DNA from: an uncultured Clostridia bacterium
GTDB taxonomy: Bacteria; Bacillota_A; Clostridia; TANB77; CAG-508
Reading direction: 5' to 3'
DNA: 5,826 nucleotides
Assembly: GCA_947628335.1 (NCBI GenBank)
Contig: CANQZT010000100.1
Span: 1 to 5,826 of the forward strand
Shown: positions 1 to 5,826 of the stretch, piece by piece
Layout: every line of letters begins with the position of its first letter
Position numbering within the stretch: the first letter of the stretch is position 1
Position numbers and translations under genes: made by a program
Notes under the pieces: generated by a model
Told to the model about the DNA's origin: nothing
The model's input: the letters and a program-made list of their open reading frames with translations, nothing else
Database searches by the model: none

Positions 1-1794
1 AGGTGCACCTATTAATTTAGATACCGTATGTGGTTCCATATATTCTGACATATCTATTCTTATCATAGCATTTTCATCACCAAATAGGCTTTCTGCTAAT
101 GCCTTAGATAATTCAGTTTTACCTACCCCTGTTGGTCCAAGAAATAGGAATGATCCTATTGGACGTTTAGGATCTTTTAATCCAACTCTTCCTCTTCTGA
201 TTGCTTTACTGATTGCTTCTACAGCTTCATTTTGTCCAATAACTCTTTTGTGTAAATTTGCTTCCAAATTTTTTAGTTTTTTATTTTCATCTTGTGTTAT
301 TCTTTTAACAGGAATTCCAGTCCAACTTGCAATTACTTCTGCAATATCTTCACTTGTAATTTCTGTTACACTTCTTGTATTTTTATTTTTCCATTTCTCT
401 TGCTCCTTTTTTAGCTTTTCTCTTAGTTCTCTTTCTTTATCTCTTAAACTTGCTGCCTTTTCAAATTCTTGAACACGAATAGCTTCCTCTTTTTCATTTT
501 TTGACATTTCAATTTGTTCTTCTAATGTTTTTAGATTATCTGGTTCTGTATACGTTCTCATTCGAACTCGTGATGCTGCTTCATCTATTAAGTCAATTGC
601 TTTATCTGGTAAGAAACGGTCATTAATGTATCTTACAGACAAATTAACAGCTGACTTTATAGCTTCGTCACTTATTTTCACATTATGATGTGCTTCGTAT
701 TTATCACGAACACCATTTAAAATTTGAATAGTATCCTCTGACGTAGGTTCATTTACTGTTACAGGACTAAATCTTCTTTCTAATGCTGCATCTTTTTCTA
801 TATATTTCCTATATTCGTTTAAAGTAGTAGCTCCTATTAATTGGATTTCTCCTCTTGCAAGTAATGGTTTCAAAATATTTGCAGCATCTATTGCACCTTC
901 TGCTGAACCTGCACCAACTATTGTATGAATTTCATCAATAAAAAGGATAATATCTCCTGCTTTTTTTACTTCATTTAAGCATTTTTTTATTCTTTCTTCA
1001 AAGTCTCCTCTATACTTTGCCCCTGCTACCATATTAGAAATATCTATTGAAACAACTCTTTTATTTTTTAACATTTCTGGTACATCTTCTTGTATAATTT
1101 TTTCGGCAAGACCTTCTACAACGGCTGTTTTTCCAACTCCTGGCTCACCTATTAAACAAGGATTATTTTTGGTTCTTCTAGAAAGAATTTGAATTACTCT
1201 TTCTGTTTCATCTTTTCTGCCAATAATAGGATCTAGTTTTCCTTCTATTGCTTGTTTAGTTAAATCTGTACCAAATTGATTTAAAGTTGTTGTCTGATTA
1301 TAACTTCCTAAGTTCTTTTTATCACTTGAGTTAGAATTTTTTATAGGCACATTTTCATCTTCGTTAATTACTTTTACAATTTCATTATATAGCCTTTGTG
1401 GATTTACATCTAAATCCAACATAATTCTTACTGCAACACTATCTGCCTCTTTCATTATTCCAATTAAAATATGCTCTGTTCCAATATAGTCTGAACCTAA
1501 TTTTCTTGCTTCACGAAATGCGTTTTCAATTACTCTTTTGGTTCTTGGAGTAAATCCAACTGTTGCCTCTATAGAATTTTTTTCTTCTCTTCCTATTAGT
1601 TCTTCTATTTCAGATAATATACTTTCTGCAGTTACATTTTGGTTAGACAATACCTTATGAGCTACCCCACTTCCTTCTTTTACAAGACCATATAAAATAT
1701 GTTCTGTCCCTATATAATTATGACCTAATTCTATTGCAATATCATTTGCAATTTCAATCGCTCTTTCAGCACTTCCTGTAAACTTATATGACAT
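1..1794 (-). CDS. clpC: ATP-dependent Clp protease ATP-binding subunit ClpC, 5' part (cut by window edge)
   Basis: This is an Hsp100 AAA+ unfoldase that threads substrates into ClpP in the cytoplasm. I translated 598 uninterrupted codons from the ATG at 1794. The C-terminal part, with the rest of the second ATPase domain and the ClpP-binding loop, lies beyond position 1. Two Clp N-repeats span about residues 3-145. Each carries GTEHIL, and Glu31 and Glu107 match the phosphoarginine-binding glutamates of B. subtilis ClpC. The first AAA+ domain has Walker A GEPGVGKT (216-223), pore loop KYRG (260-263), Walker B ILFIDE (283-288), sensor GATT (321-324) and Arg fingers LERRF (338-342). The middle domain (about 415-475) includes a UVR-like helix, [19 protein letters not shown]. 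The second Walker A is GPTGVGKT (553-560). Having both an N-domain and a short UVR-containing middle domain separates it from ClpB, ClpE and ClpX. It is the last visible gene of the ctsR operon, 17 bp after mcsB. Confidence 0.97.
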   Translation of the reverse strand, partial: MSYKFTGSAERAIEIANDIAIELGHNYIGTEHILYGLVKEGSGVAHKVLSNQNVTAESILSEIEELIGREEKNSIEATVGFTPRTKRVIENAFREARKLGSDYIGTEHILIGIMKEADSVAVRIMLDLDVNPQRLYNEIVKVINEDENVPIKNSNSSDKKNLGSYNQTTTLNQFGTDLTKQAIEGKLDPIIGRKDETERVIQILSRRTKNNPCLIGEPGVGKTAVVEGLAEKIIQEDVPEMLKNKRVVSIDISNMVAGAKYRGDFEERIKKCLNEVKKAGDIILFIDEIHTIVGAGSAEGAIDAANILKPLLARGEIQLIGATTLNEYRKYIEKDAALERRFSPVTVNEPTSEDTIQILNGVRDKYEAHHNVKISDEAIKSAVNLSVRYINDRFLPDKAIDLIDEAASRVRMRTYTEPDNLKTLEEQIEMSKNEKEEAIRVQEFEKAASLRDKERELREKLKKEQEKWKNKNTRSVTEITSEDIAEVIASWTGIPVKRITQDENKKLKNLEANLHKRVIGQNEAVEAISKAIRRGRVGLKDPKRPIGSFLFLGPTGVGKTELSKALAESLFGDENAMIRIDMSEYMEPHTVSKLIGAP

Positions 1795-1799
1795 TGTTT

Positions 1800-1807
1800 A
1801 TCACCTT
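1800..1807 (-). promoter_or_regulatory. Ribosome binding site of clpC
   Basis: The minus strand reads AAGGTGAT, then five bases, then the ATG at 1794. The match runs into the GTGAT part of the anti-Shine-Dalgarno complement. It lies in the 17-bp gap after the mcsB stop codon and fixes the clpC start. Confidence 0.8.
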
Positions 1808-1811
1808 CCTT

Positions 1812-2831
1812 TTAATTTTCTTGTATGATTTGCTTTATAACCTCTGCTCTTCTTATATCTCTTTTATATTCATCTATTTCCTCTCCTAAATACTTTTGTA
1901 AATTAGCAGGTTTAGTATAAAGTTCTAATTTTTTTACTTTTAAATCATTTAATTCTTTTATAATTCCCATATCCGTACCTAGTTTTATATTAGATAATAA
2001 ATCTCTTGCTTCTTCCGAAGATATTTTTTTGCAGTTTGCCAAAATACCATAAGATCTATAAATTTTATCTTCTAATTCAATTTCATCTTTAGCCAAAATT
2101 TTTCTTGCTAATCTCTCTTGTTCAATAATTTTTTCTGTTATTAACTTCAAATTTTTTACTATTTCTGTTTCTGATATTCCTAAAGTTTCTTTATTTGAAA
2201 CTTGGTACATATCTCCATAAGCTTTTGTTCCTTCTCCATAAACACCTCGTATATTCATTCCAAAGTTACTAATTACCTCTAATATTTTTTGAATGTTACC
2301 AGTTTTGGCAAGCGCAGGTAAGTGTATCATTACTGATGCTCTTAGTCCTGTTCCTACATTTGTTGGACATGCAGTTAGATATCCATATTTTTCATTGTAA
2401 GCATAATGTACATTTTGTGCTATCTTCTCGTCTAGTTCTATTGCCAAATTCATTAAATTATCGATATCCAATCCAGCACCTAAAACCTGTATCCTTAAAT
2501 GATCTTCTTCATTAACCATAATAGAAATGTTCTCATCATCATTTATTAACAATGCTCCCTTATTTTCCTTATTTAGTGCAAAGTTTGGACTAATCATATG
2601 CTTTTCTACTAAACTTATTTTTGTAATGTTATCCATATCTTTAAGTCTAAAAAAATGCAATCCATATCCTATCTGTAAAGTTTTTTCTTTTAATTGTTCT
2701 TCAATTTTTTCTAAATCTTCCTTATTACATTTTTCAATAAATGGAAAGTCTTCTAAATTTCTTGCAAGTCTTACCCTTGTGCTAACTACAACATCTGATT
2801 CTTTTCCATTTTGTAAATACCAGTTTAACAT
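1812..2831 (-). CDS. mcsB: Protein arginine kinase McsB
   Basis: McsB transfers phosphate from ATP to arginine side chains on proteins, marking them for ClpC-ClpP and inactivating CtsR. It has the ATP:guanido phosphotransferase fold, like creatine and arginine kinases. The 339 residues are slightly short of the B. subtilis protein (about 363) because the C-terminal tail ends soon after the last helix. Visible motifs are the nucleotide-binding STRVRLARN (17-25), NEEDH (107-111) with the catalytic acid pair, the signature CPTNVGTGLRAS (155-166) with reactive Cys155, and YGEG (198-201) with the second catalytic Glu200. RDIRRA (324-329) matches the RDxxRA allosteric phosphoarginine pocket of bacterial McsB. 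The start ATG at 2831 has a strong AGGAGG six bases upstream, lying in the 12-bp gap after mcsA. No essential residue appears to be missing, so it should be an active kinase. Confidence 0.97.
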   Translation of the reverse strand: MLNWYLQNGKESDVVVSTRVRLARNLEDFPFIEKCNKEDLEKIEEQLKEKTLQIGYGLHFFRLKDMDNITKISLVEKHMISPNFALNKENKGALLINDDENISIMVNEEDHLRIQVLGAGLDIDNLMNLAIELDEKIAQNVHYAYNEKYGYLTACPTNVGTGLRASVMIHLPALAKTGNIQKILEVISNFGMNIRGVYGEGTKAYGDMYQVSNKETLGISETEIVKNLKLITEKIIEQERLARKILAKDEIELEDKIYRSYGILANCKKISSEEARDLLSNIKLGTDMGIIKELNDLKVKKLELYTKPANLQKYLGEEIDEYKRDIRRAEVIKQIIQEN

Positions 2832-2843
2832 TTTTCTCCTCCT

Positions 2844-3395
2844 CTATTTCTCTAATTTTTTTATTTCATCTCTAATTTTAGCTGCATCTTCATAACGTTC
2901 TTCTTGAATCGCTATTTTTAAATTATTTTTTAGTTCATCTAATTTTGTAGTTTTTACTTCTTCGCTTTTCTTAATTGTTGGTACTACTTTTTTTGTTTTA
3001 TTGTTGCTCACATAACCTTTTATTCCTCTTCCAACATGACGATTTGCCCCATGTAATTTTTTTAAAAGTGGATCAATTTTTTTTGAAAATGTTTCATAAC
3101 AATTACTGCATCCAAATTTACCACTATTTACAAAATCATCATATGACATATGACATTGTTCACAAACAGTATTATTTTGTGGAATCATCTCTGTTAAAAA
3201 ACTTGGTTCTGTGTCTTCTAAAAAATCACCTAAAAAACTAGATAGGCTTATTGGCATATTAAAATCCATGTGTGTTACACCAATTCCCAATTTTTGACTA
3301 CATTTTTCACATAGATTCATTTCTTTTTTTACTCCATTTATAATTTGTGTATATCTAACATTTGCTTCATTTTTTCCACAATTTTCACATAGCAT
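2844..3395 (-). CDS. mcsA: McsA, zinc-finger activator of McsB
   Basis: McsA binds and activates the McsB kinase and takes part in control of CtsR and ClpC. From the ATG at 3395 it is 183 residues, close to the B. subtilis length of about 185. Two treble CxxC pairs form zinc sites: Cys3/Cys6 with Cys29/Cys32, and Cys78/Cys81 with Cys96/Cys99. A basic linker with a conserved LHGANRHVGR stretch follows (114-123). A UVR domain closes the protein (about 155-183, LKIAIQEERYEDAAKIRDEI), the same helical hairpin found in UvrB, UvrC and the ClpC middle domain. The reading frame is open up to a TTG at 3431, which would add 12 lysine-rich residues and overlap ctsR. I prefer the ATG because the family normally begins at the first CxxC and a Shine-Dalgarno lies upstream. 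The gap from ctsR is 22 bp, and mcsB follows after 12 bp. Confidence 0.95.
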   Translation of the reverse strand: MLCENCGKNEANVRYTQIINGVKKEMNLCEKCSQKLGIGVTHMDFNMPISLSSFLGDFLEDTEPSFLTEMIPQNNTVCEQCHMSYDDFVNSGKFGCSNCYETFSKKIDPLLKKLHGANRHVGRGIKGYVSNNKTKKVVPTIKKSEEVKTTKLDELKNNLKIAIQEERYEDAAKIRDEIKKLEK

Positions 3396-3406
3396 TTTTA
3401 TCACAA

Positions 3407-3412
3407 TCCTTT
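3407..3412 (-). promoter_or_regulatory. Ribosome binding site deciding the mcsA start
   Basis: AAAGGA on the minus strand lies 11 bases before the ATG at 3395, in the gap just after the ctsR stop codon. It is downstream of the alternative TTG at 3431, so it can serve only the ATG. Spacing is slightly long but usable. Confidence 0.65.
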
Positions 3413-3417
3413 CTTTT

Positions 3418-3885
3418 TTATTTTTTGTCAAAGCTATCTTCTACTAAATTTAATAGCATATTTTTCATAATGCTTGCTCTTAACTTATCTCTAATATCTT
3501 GCGAAACAATTAAAACATTATCGCTTGTTGCTACTTTTAATAGTTTTGCTTCTTTCTCACTTATTATTCCATAAGATAAAAAATTGCTAATAAAAATATC
3601 AACTTCTCCTGCTGTTATTCTATCGTCCATATTTGCAATAATATGCATTAAATAATTACTTTTTGTAATATTAATTTTTTTTATACGAATATGGCCTCCA
3701 CCTCCACGTTTACTTTCAACATAATATCCTTGTGATGGTTTAAATCTAGTTTGTATTACATAGTTAATTTGAGATGGAACACAATTAAACTGCTCAGCAA
3801 GTTCATTTCTTTGTATATCTACATATTCTGCTTCGTCTTTCAATAATTCTTTAATAAAGTCTTCTATAAGGTCTGATATTCGCAT
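3418..3885 (-). CDS. ctsR: Transcriptional repressor CtsR of class III stress genes
   Basis: CtsR is a dimeric winged-helix repressor of clp genes in low-GC Gram-positives. It represses this operon and typically clpP and clpE elsewhere. The 155-residue length is normal. The N-terminal DNA-binding domain (about 1-72) carries the helix-turn-helix segment around RNELAEQFNCVPSQINYVI and the diagnostic glycine-rich wing RGGGGHIRI (60-68). Arg60 corresponds to B. subtilis Arg62, needed for operator binding and a target of McsB phosphorylation. The C-terminal part (about 78-150) is the dimerisation four-helix domain, with ISEKEAKLL and RDKLRASIMKNML conserved in the family. The start ATG at 3885 follows AAAGGAGG by seven bases. 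It is the first gene of the operon, with its own operator just upstream, so autoregulation is expected. Confidence 0.97.
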   Translation of the reverse strand: MRISDLIEDFIKELLKDEAEYVDIQRNELAEQFNCVPSQINYVIQTRFKPSQGYYVESKRGGGGHIRIKKINITKSNYLMHIIANMDDRITAGEVDIFISNFLSYGIISEKEAKLLKVATSDNVLIVSQDIRDKLRASIMKNMLLNLVEDSFDKK

Positions 3886-3905
3886 TTCGTTTCCTCCTTT
3901 TTAAC

Positions 3906-3922
3906 TTTGACTTTCTTTGACC
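3906..3922 (-). promoter_or_regulatory. CtsR operator (tandem heptad repeat)
   Basis: On the minus strand the sequence is GGTCAAAGAAAGTCAAA: two RGTCAAA heptads separated by three bases. This matches the known CtsR consensus, A/GGTCAAA-NAN-A/GGTCAAA, at every constrained position. It begins about one or two bases after the predicted transcription start and lies upstream of the ctsR ribosome binding site, so bound CtsR would block the promoter. It is the only good copy I see in the window. Confidence 0.93.
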
Positions 3923-3930
3923 TATATATA

Positions 3931-3958
3931 ATTATAAATCAATTATTAACTTTTTCAA
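3931..3958 (-). promoter_or_regulatory. Sigma-A type promoter of the ctsR-mcsA-mcsB-clpC operon
   Basis: On the minus strand a -35 box TTGAAA (3953-3958) is followed by a 16-bp spacer and a perfect -10 box TATAAT (3931-3936). The predicted start is near 3924, directly before the CtsR operator, leaving a leader of about 39 bases to the ctsR ATG. The region is very AT-rich, so chance matches are possible. The position relative to the operator supports the call. Confidence 0.75.
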
Positions 3959-4157
3959 ATACTAGTTTTTCCAAATTTTAATGATTTATACCCATTTATT
4001 TGCATTTATTTTATATTTTTCTTTATTATCTCTTATTTACTTACTTTTTTGCGTTAATATTTATATCGAAATAAGCTTTAGACTTATTTCTAAATCTAAA
4101 GCTTAGACATACATATCTTATACTTAATTGATAGCTACTTATATTCTATGTACAGAT
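3959..4157. other. AT-rich intergenic region between prepilin-like gene and ctsR promoter
   Basis: These 199 bases hold no open reading frame with a ribosome binding site. Apart from the inverted repeat at 4072-4105, I see only AT-rich sequence upstream of the ctsR promoter. I see no copy of the 3' end of the neighbouring prepilin-like gene here, no CIRCE element and no tRNA. Confidence 0.6.
4072..4105 (-). terminator. Inverted repeat, probable weak terminator after the prepilin-like gene
   Basis: Two perfect 11-base arms, TAAGCTTTAGA (4072-4082) and TCTAAAGCTTA (4095-4105), enclose a 12-base loop. On the minus strand the hairpin lies 52 bases after the stop codon of the prepilin-like gene and is followed by TTTCGATAT, a poor T-tract. 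The stem is AT-rich, so termination may be incomplete. The plus strand has no T-run after it and no gene needing termination. Alternatives are an mRNA 3'-end stabilising hairpin or, more speculatively, the structure that follows the variable repeat of a diversity-generating retroelement. Confidence 0.5.
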
Positions 4158-5777
4158 TTATGATATATTAATCAAAACGCATCTAAACCCCTGTCCTGCA
4201 CTTATCTCGCGTCCATCGGTATATGCAAAGATTCCAGCCACTCCACCAGCATTATAGTCTCCTCCTCTACATATTACAAAACGGGACTTATAGCTGAAAC
4301 GACTTGAATCATAATTCCATGAATGATACTGAGCAGACATAGTCGATTTCTCCCAATAGGTTTCAAATAAAGCATCTCCCTTAAATTTCTTTTTTCTATT
4401 TGTCAAAAAATTACTATACGATCCAGTTTCATCGTCCCCTGTATCTGCATCATCGTACATATTTATATATTTAGTGTAAAAACTTTCTTCTTTTATATTC
4501 CCATCAAGGTCTGTTCTTTTCAGAGATGCTGCTACTCCCTCAGCAGATCCTCCACTCATATCATAAATTCCTGTTATATTTCCTGTCGTACTCGCTTTTT
4601 TCCCATTAGGATCAGTCCATTTATTTTCTGCTCCACTCACCAGAGTACTCAACTCAACTTCCACTTGAGTACGGTAAACTACATCTGCACCATATCCTGT
4701 CACAGTACTTACCGAATCATTACCTAATGCTTTCACGTTATTTGGTACCATTTCATCTGCATTTCTTCCATATTTACTCCAAGCTAAATATACTACTGCT
4801 CCCCATTCACTGTTTTTTGTCAAATGACTATCTATTTGGCTACTGTTAAAACCATATGGATTATCATTTTCTGTTAATTTTTTGCTTAATTCAAAACTAT
4901 CCCCTATTGATATTAGATTATAACTTGGTCTACACGCTTTAAATATTGGATATTTTATTGGGGTTATGCCTTGCTCTACAGTACCATAATAATTTTCTTT
5001 AGTTGTTGGTTCGGTTGTGTATCGAATTGTTGAATTTTTGGCATCTTCTCCAGTTGGTTCACCAACAAATCCAGCTTCAAATTTTGCAATCCAAAATCCT
5101 GGTATTTCGCTATCCCATTCTCCATTTGGATATTTATCTCCACTTCCATCACAAAATGCTGGATGTACTATATATGTTTCTTCTCCATCTATCTTTCCTT
5201 CATCATCAAACTCTTTATCACTTACCTCTTTTGCCCTTACTATTTTTTTACCACTATCTACTGCCTCATCACTCGTCCCTTTTAAAAATATTACTTCTAT
5301 CGTTCCACATTCTTTTTCTTCAATTGGTTGAATTATTTTGTAAGCATATCTTGGTATCCATACCCATAGGCTTCCATCGTCACTTTGTGCATTTGCCCAC
5401 TTTCTATTCTCATAATCATACCAATTGCTATCATATTGGCTTACCTCTGTTATCGACCCATCATCACTTATTATTACTGGTGTTAATCCGTCTGCAATTT
5501 GTGGTGCATTTACTTTTTTTGTTTCATTCCACCCTGTCCCTAATATACTTATTGCTCCATTTAGCTCTTCATCAAATGCATCCAAACTTGCCATTTCCCT
5601 ATTTTGTGCATTTGTATAATTCTTTGCTGCTCTCTGGGCTGTTGTAAATATTCCCCTTTCTCCTATAGTTAAATTAATTGTTACTCCTGCTAGTATTAAT
5701 AGCACTATTATTGTTATTACTAGTGCTATTAATGTTATACCTCTTTCTTCTCTTTTCCTTTTTGAAACATCTTCCAT
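4158..5777 (-). CDS. Prepilin-like surface protein with FGE/C-type-lectin-like C-terminal domain
   Basis: This is a 539-residue membrane-anchored or pilus-associated protein. The N-terminus has a short basic leader (KRKREERG), a likely prepilin peptidase cut after Gly13 and a hydrophobic helix ITLIALVITIIVLLILAGV (14-32). This is the type IV pilin plan, except that position +5 is Ala18 rather than the usual Glu. A polar helix follows (about 45-75), then a large, presumably external region. It contains LWVWIPRYAYKI (137-148), VHPAFCDG (204-211), PGFWIAKFEAG (226-236), WGAVVYLAWSKYG (325-337) and TGIYDMSGG (402-410). It ends in CRGGDYNAGGVAGIFAY (503-519) and GFRCVL (530-535), the pattern of the sulfatase-modifying-factor/C-type-lectin fold. 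I see no FGE-like catalytic cysteine pair, so binding rather than catalysis is more likely. The ligand is unknown. The start ATG has AGGAGG 11 bases upstream. It probably has its own promoter beyond the window. Confidence 0.88.
   Translation of the reverse strand: MEDVSKRKREERGITLIALVITIIVLLILAGVTINLTIGERGIFTTAQRAAKNYTNAQNREMASLDAFDEELNGAISILGTGWNETKKVNAPQIADGLTPVIISDDGSITEVSQYDSNWYDYENRKWANAQSDDGSLWVWIPRYAYKIIQPIEEKECGTIEVIFLKGTSDEAVDSGKKIVRAKEVSDKEFDDEGKIDGEETYIVHPAFCDGSGDKYPNGEWDSEIPGFWIAKFEAGFVGEPTGEDAKNSTIRYTTEPTTKENYYGTVEQGITPIKYPIFKACRPSYNLISIGDSFELSKKLTENDNPYGFNSSQIDSHLTKNSEWGAVVYLAWSKYGRNADEMVPNNVKALGNDSVSTVTGYGADVVYRTQVEVELSTLVSGAENKWTDPNGKKASTTGNITGIYDMSGGSAEGVAASLKRTDLDGNIKEESFYTKYINMYDDADTGDDETGSYSNFLTNRKKKFKGDALFETYWEKSTMSAQYHSWNYDSSRFSYKSRFVICRGGDYNAGGVAGIFAYTDGREISAGQGFRCVLINIS
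4161..4330 (-). other. Lectin-like C-terminal tail, candidate variable region
   Basis: This stretch encodes about residues 483-538 of the prepilin-like protein, from the YHSWNYDSSRF segment through RGG, AGIFAY and GFRCVL. In C-type-lectin-fold targets of diversity-generating retroelements the mutated repeat sits in exactly this place and ends near GFR. Many codons here end in C or T (TAT, GAT, CGT, TTC, AGC, TCC, GAC, ACC, CGC), as expected when AAC or AAT template codons are mutated at adenines. GC is raised (28 of 60 at 4201-4260). Without a template repeat or reverse transcriptase in view this is only a candidate. Confidence 0.3.
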
Positions 5778-5788
5778 TTTCTTTTGTT

Positions 5789-5794
5789 CCTCCT
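5789..5794 (-). promoter_or_regulatory. Ribosome binding site of the prepilin-like gene
   Basis: AGGAGG on the minus strand lies 11 bases before the ATG at 5777. It is strong in sequence but spaced longer than the usual 5-9 bases. No other in-frame ATG lies close by, so it supports this start. Confidence 0.65.
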
Positions 5795-5826
5795 TGTTTT
5801 ATTTTCTTCACTCATTCTATTTTAGC

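Noticed and set aside
248..472. Open frame of 74 codons on the plus strand that looks like a hydrophobic small membrane protein
   Set aside because: It is antisense to the ClpC middle domain. The hydrophobic run comes from the complement of Glu/Lys-rich codons.
1..1794. ClpB or ClpE instead of ClpC
   Set aside because: There is no long coiled-coil middle domain as in ClpB and no N-terminal zinc finger as in ClpE. The double GTEHIL N-domain, short UVR-type middle region and mcsA-mcsB context fit ClpC.
2527..2895. Open frame of 122 codons on the plus strand, opposite mcsB and mcsA
   Set aside because: Ser/Phe/Leu-rich, antisense to well-supported genes and spanning their junction. No family resemblance.
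3396..3431. Extension of McsA to a TTG start overlapping ctsR
   Set aside because: It adds a lysine-rich segment not typical of McsA, uses a weaker start codon, and the AAAGGA ribosome binding site lies inside the extension. The ATG at 3395 gives the normal family length.
3959..4157. Template repeat, small RNA or CRISPR in the intergenic region
   Set aside because: I read both strands and found no copy of the prepilin-like gene's 3' end, no repeated spacer-like units and no recognisable RNA fold apart from the single inverted repeat.
5003..5647. Open frame of 214 codons on the plus strand, opposite the prepilin-like gene
   Set aside because: Its product is a Leu/His-rich low-complexity string with no recognisable domain and no ribosome binding site. 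It is antisense to a gene with clear motifs, so it is a shadow of that gene's codon bias.
4158..5777. Annotation as an active formylglycine-generating enzyme or sulfatase-modifying factor
   Set aside because: The fold signature is present only at motif level. I see no FGE-type catalytic cysteine pair near the RGG segment, and the protein has a prepilin-like anchor, so a binding role is more likely.

Overview
The window comes from a low-GC Gram-positive bacterium of the Bacillota, most likely an uncultured or gut-associated member of the Clostridia. Three things point there. Coding regions are AT-rich, with GC of roughly 23-33% in 60-base stretches counted by hand in the lower half. The gene order ctsR-mcsA-mcsB-clpC is the classical Bacillota class III heat-shock operon. 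The upstream gene starts with a prepilin-like signal of a type I associate with clostridial surface proteins. All genes I can support read on the minus strand.

Positions 1-3958 hold the protein-arginine-phosphorylation and Clp stress operon. A sigma-A type promoter (-35 TTGAAA, 16-bp spacer, -10 TATAAT, at 3931-3958) is followed directly by a CtsR operator of two heptads (3906-3922). Next come ctsR (repressor), mcsA (zinc-finger activator/adaptor), mcsB (protein arginine kinase) and clpC (AAA+ unfoldase). clpC runs off the left edge after 598 codons. The gaps between genes are 22, 12 and 17 bp, and each gene has its own Shine-Dalgarno sequence, so this looks like one transcript. The logic is known from Bacillus subtilis. 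CtsR represses its own operon. Under stress McsB, activated by McsA, relieves repression and marks damaged proteins with phosphoarginine. ClpC, working with ClpP (not in this window), reads the mark and unfolds the proteins for degradation. The key residues for writing, sensing and reading phosphoarginine are all visible here.

Positions 3959-4157 are an AT-rich intergenic stretch. It contains one clear inverted repeat (4072-4105), which is probably a weak terminator for the upstream gene.

Positions 4158-5777 encode a 539-residue surface protein. It has a type IV prepilin-like N-terminus joined to a large extracellular domain that ends in an FGE/C-type-lectin-like tail (RGG ... AGIFAY ... GFRCVL). 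This is the least ordinary part of the window. The tail resembles the fold and motif layout of proteins diversified by diversity-generating retroelements, but no reverse transcriptase or template repeat lies in the window, so that link is a hypothesis. Positions 5778-5826 hold only the leader and ribosome binding site of this gene.
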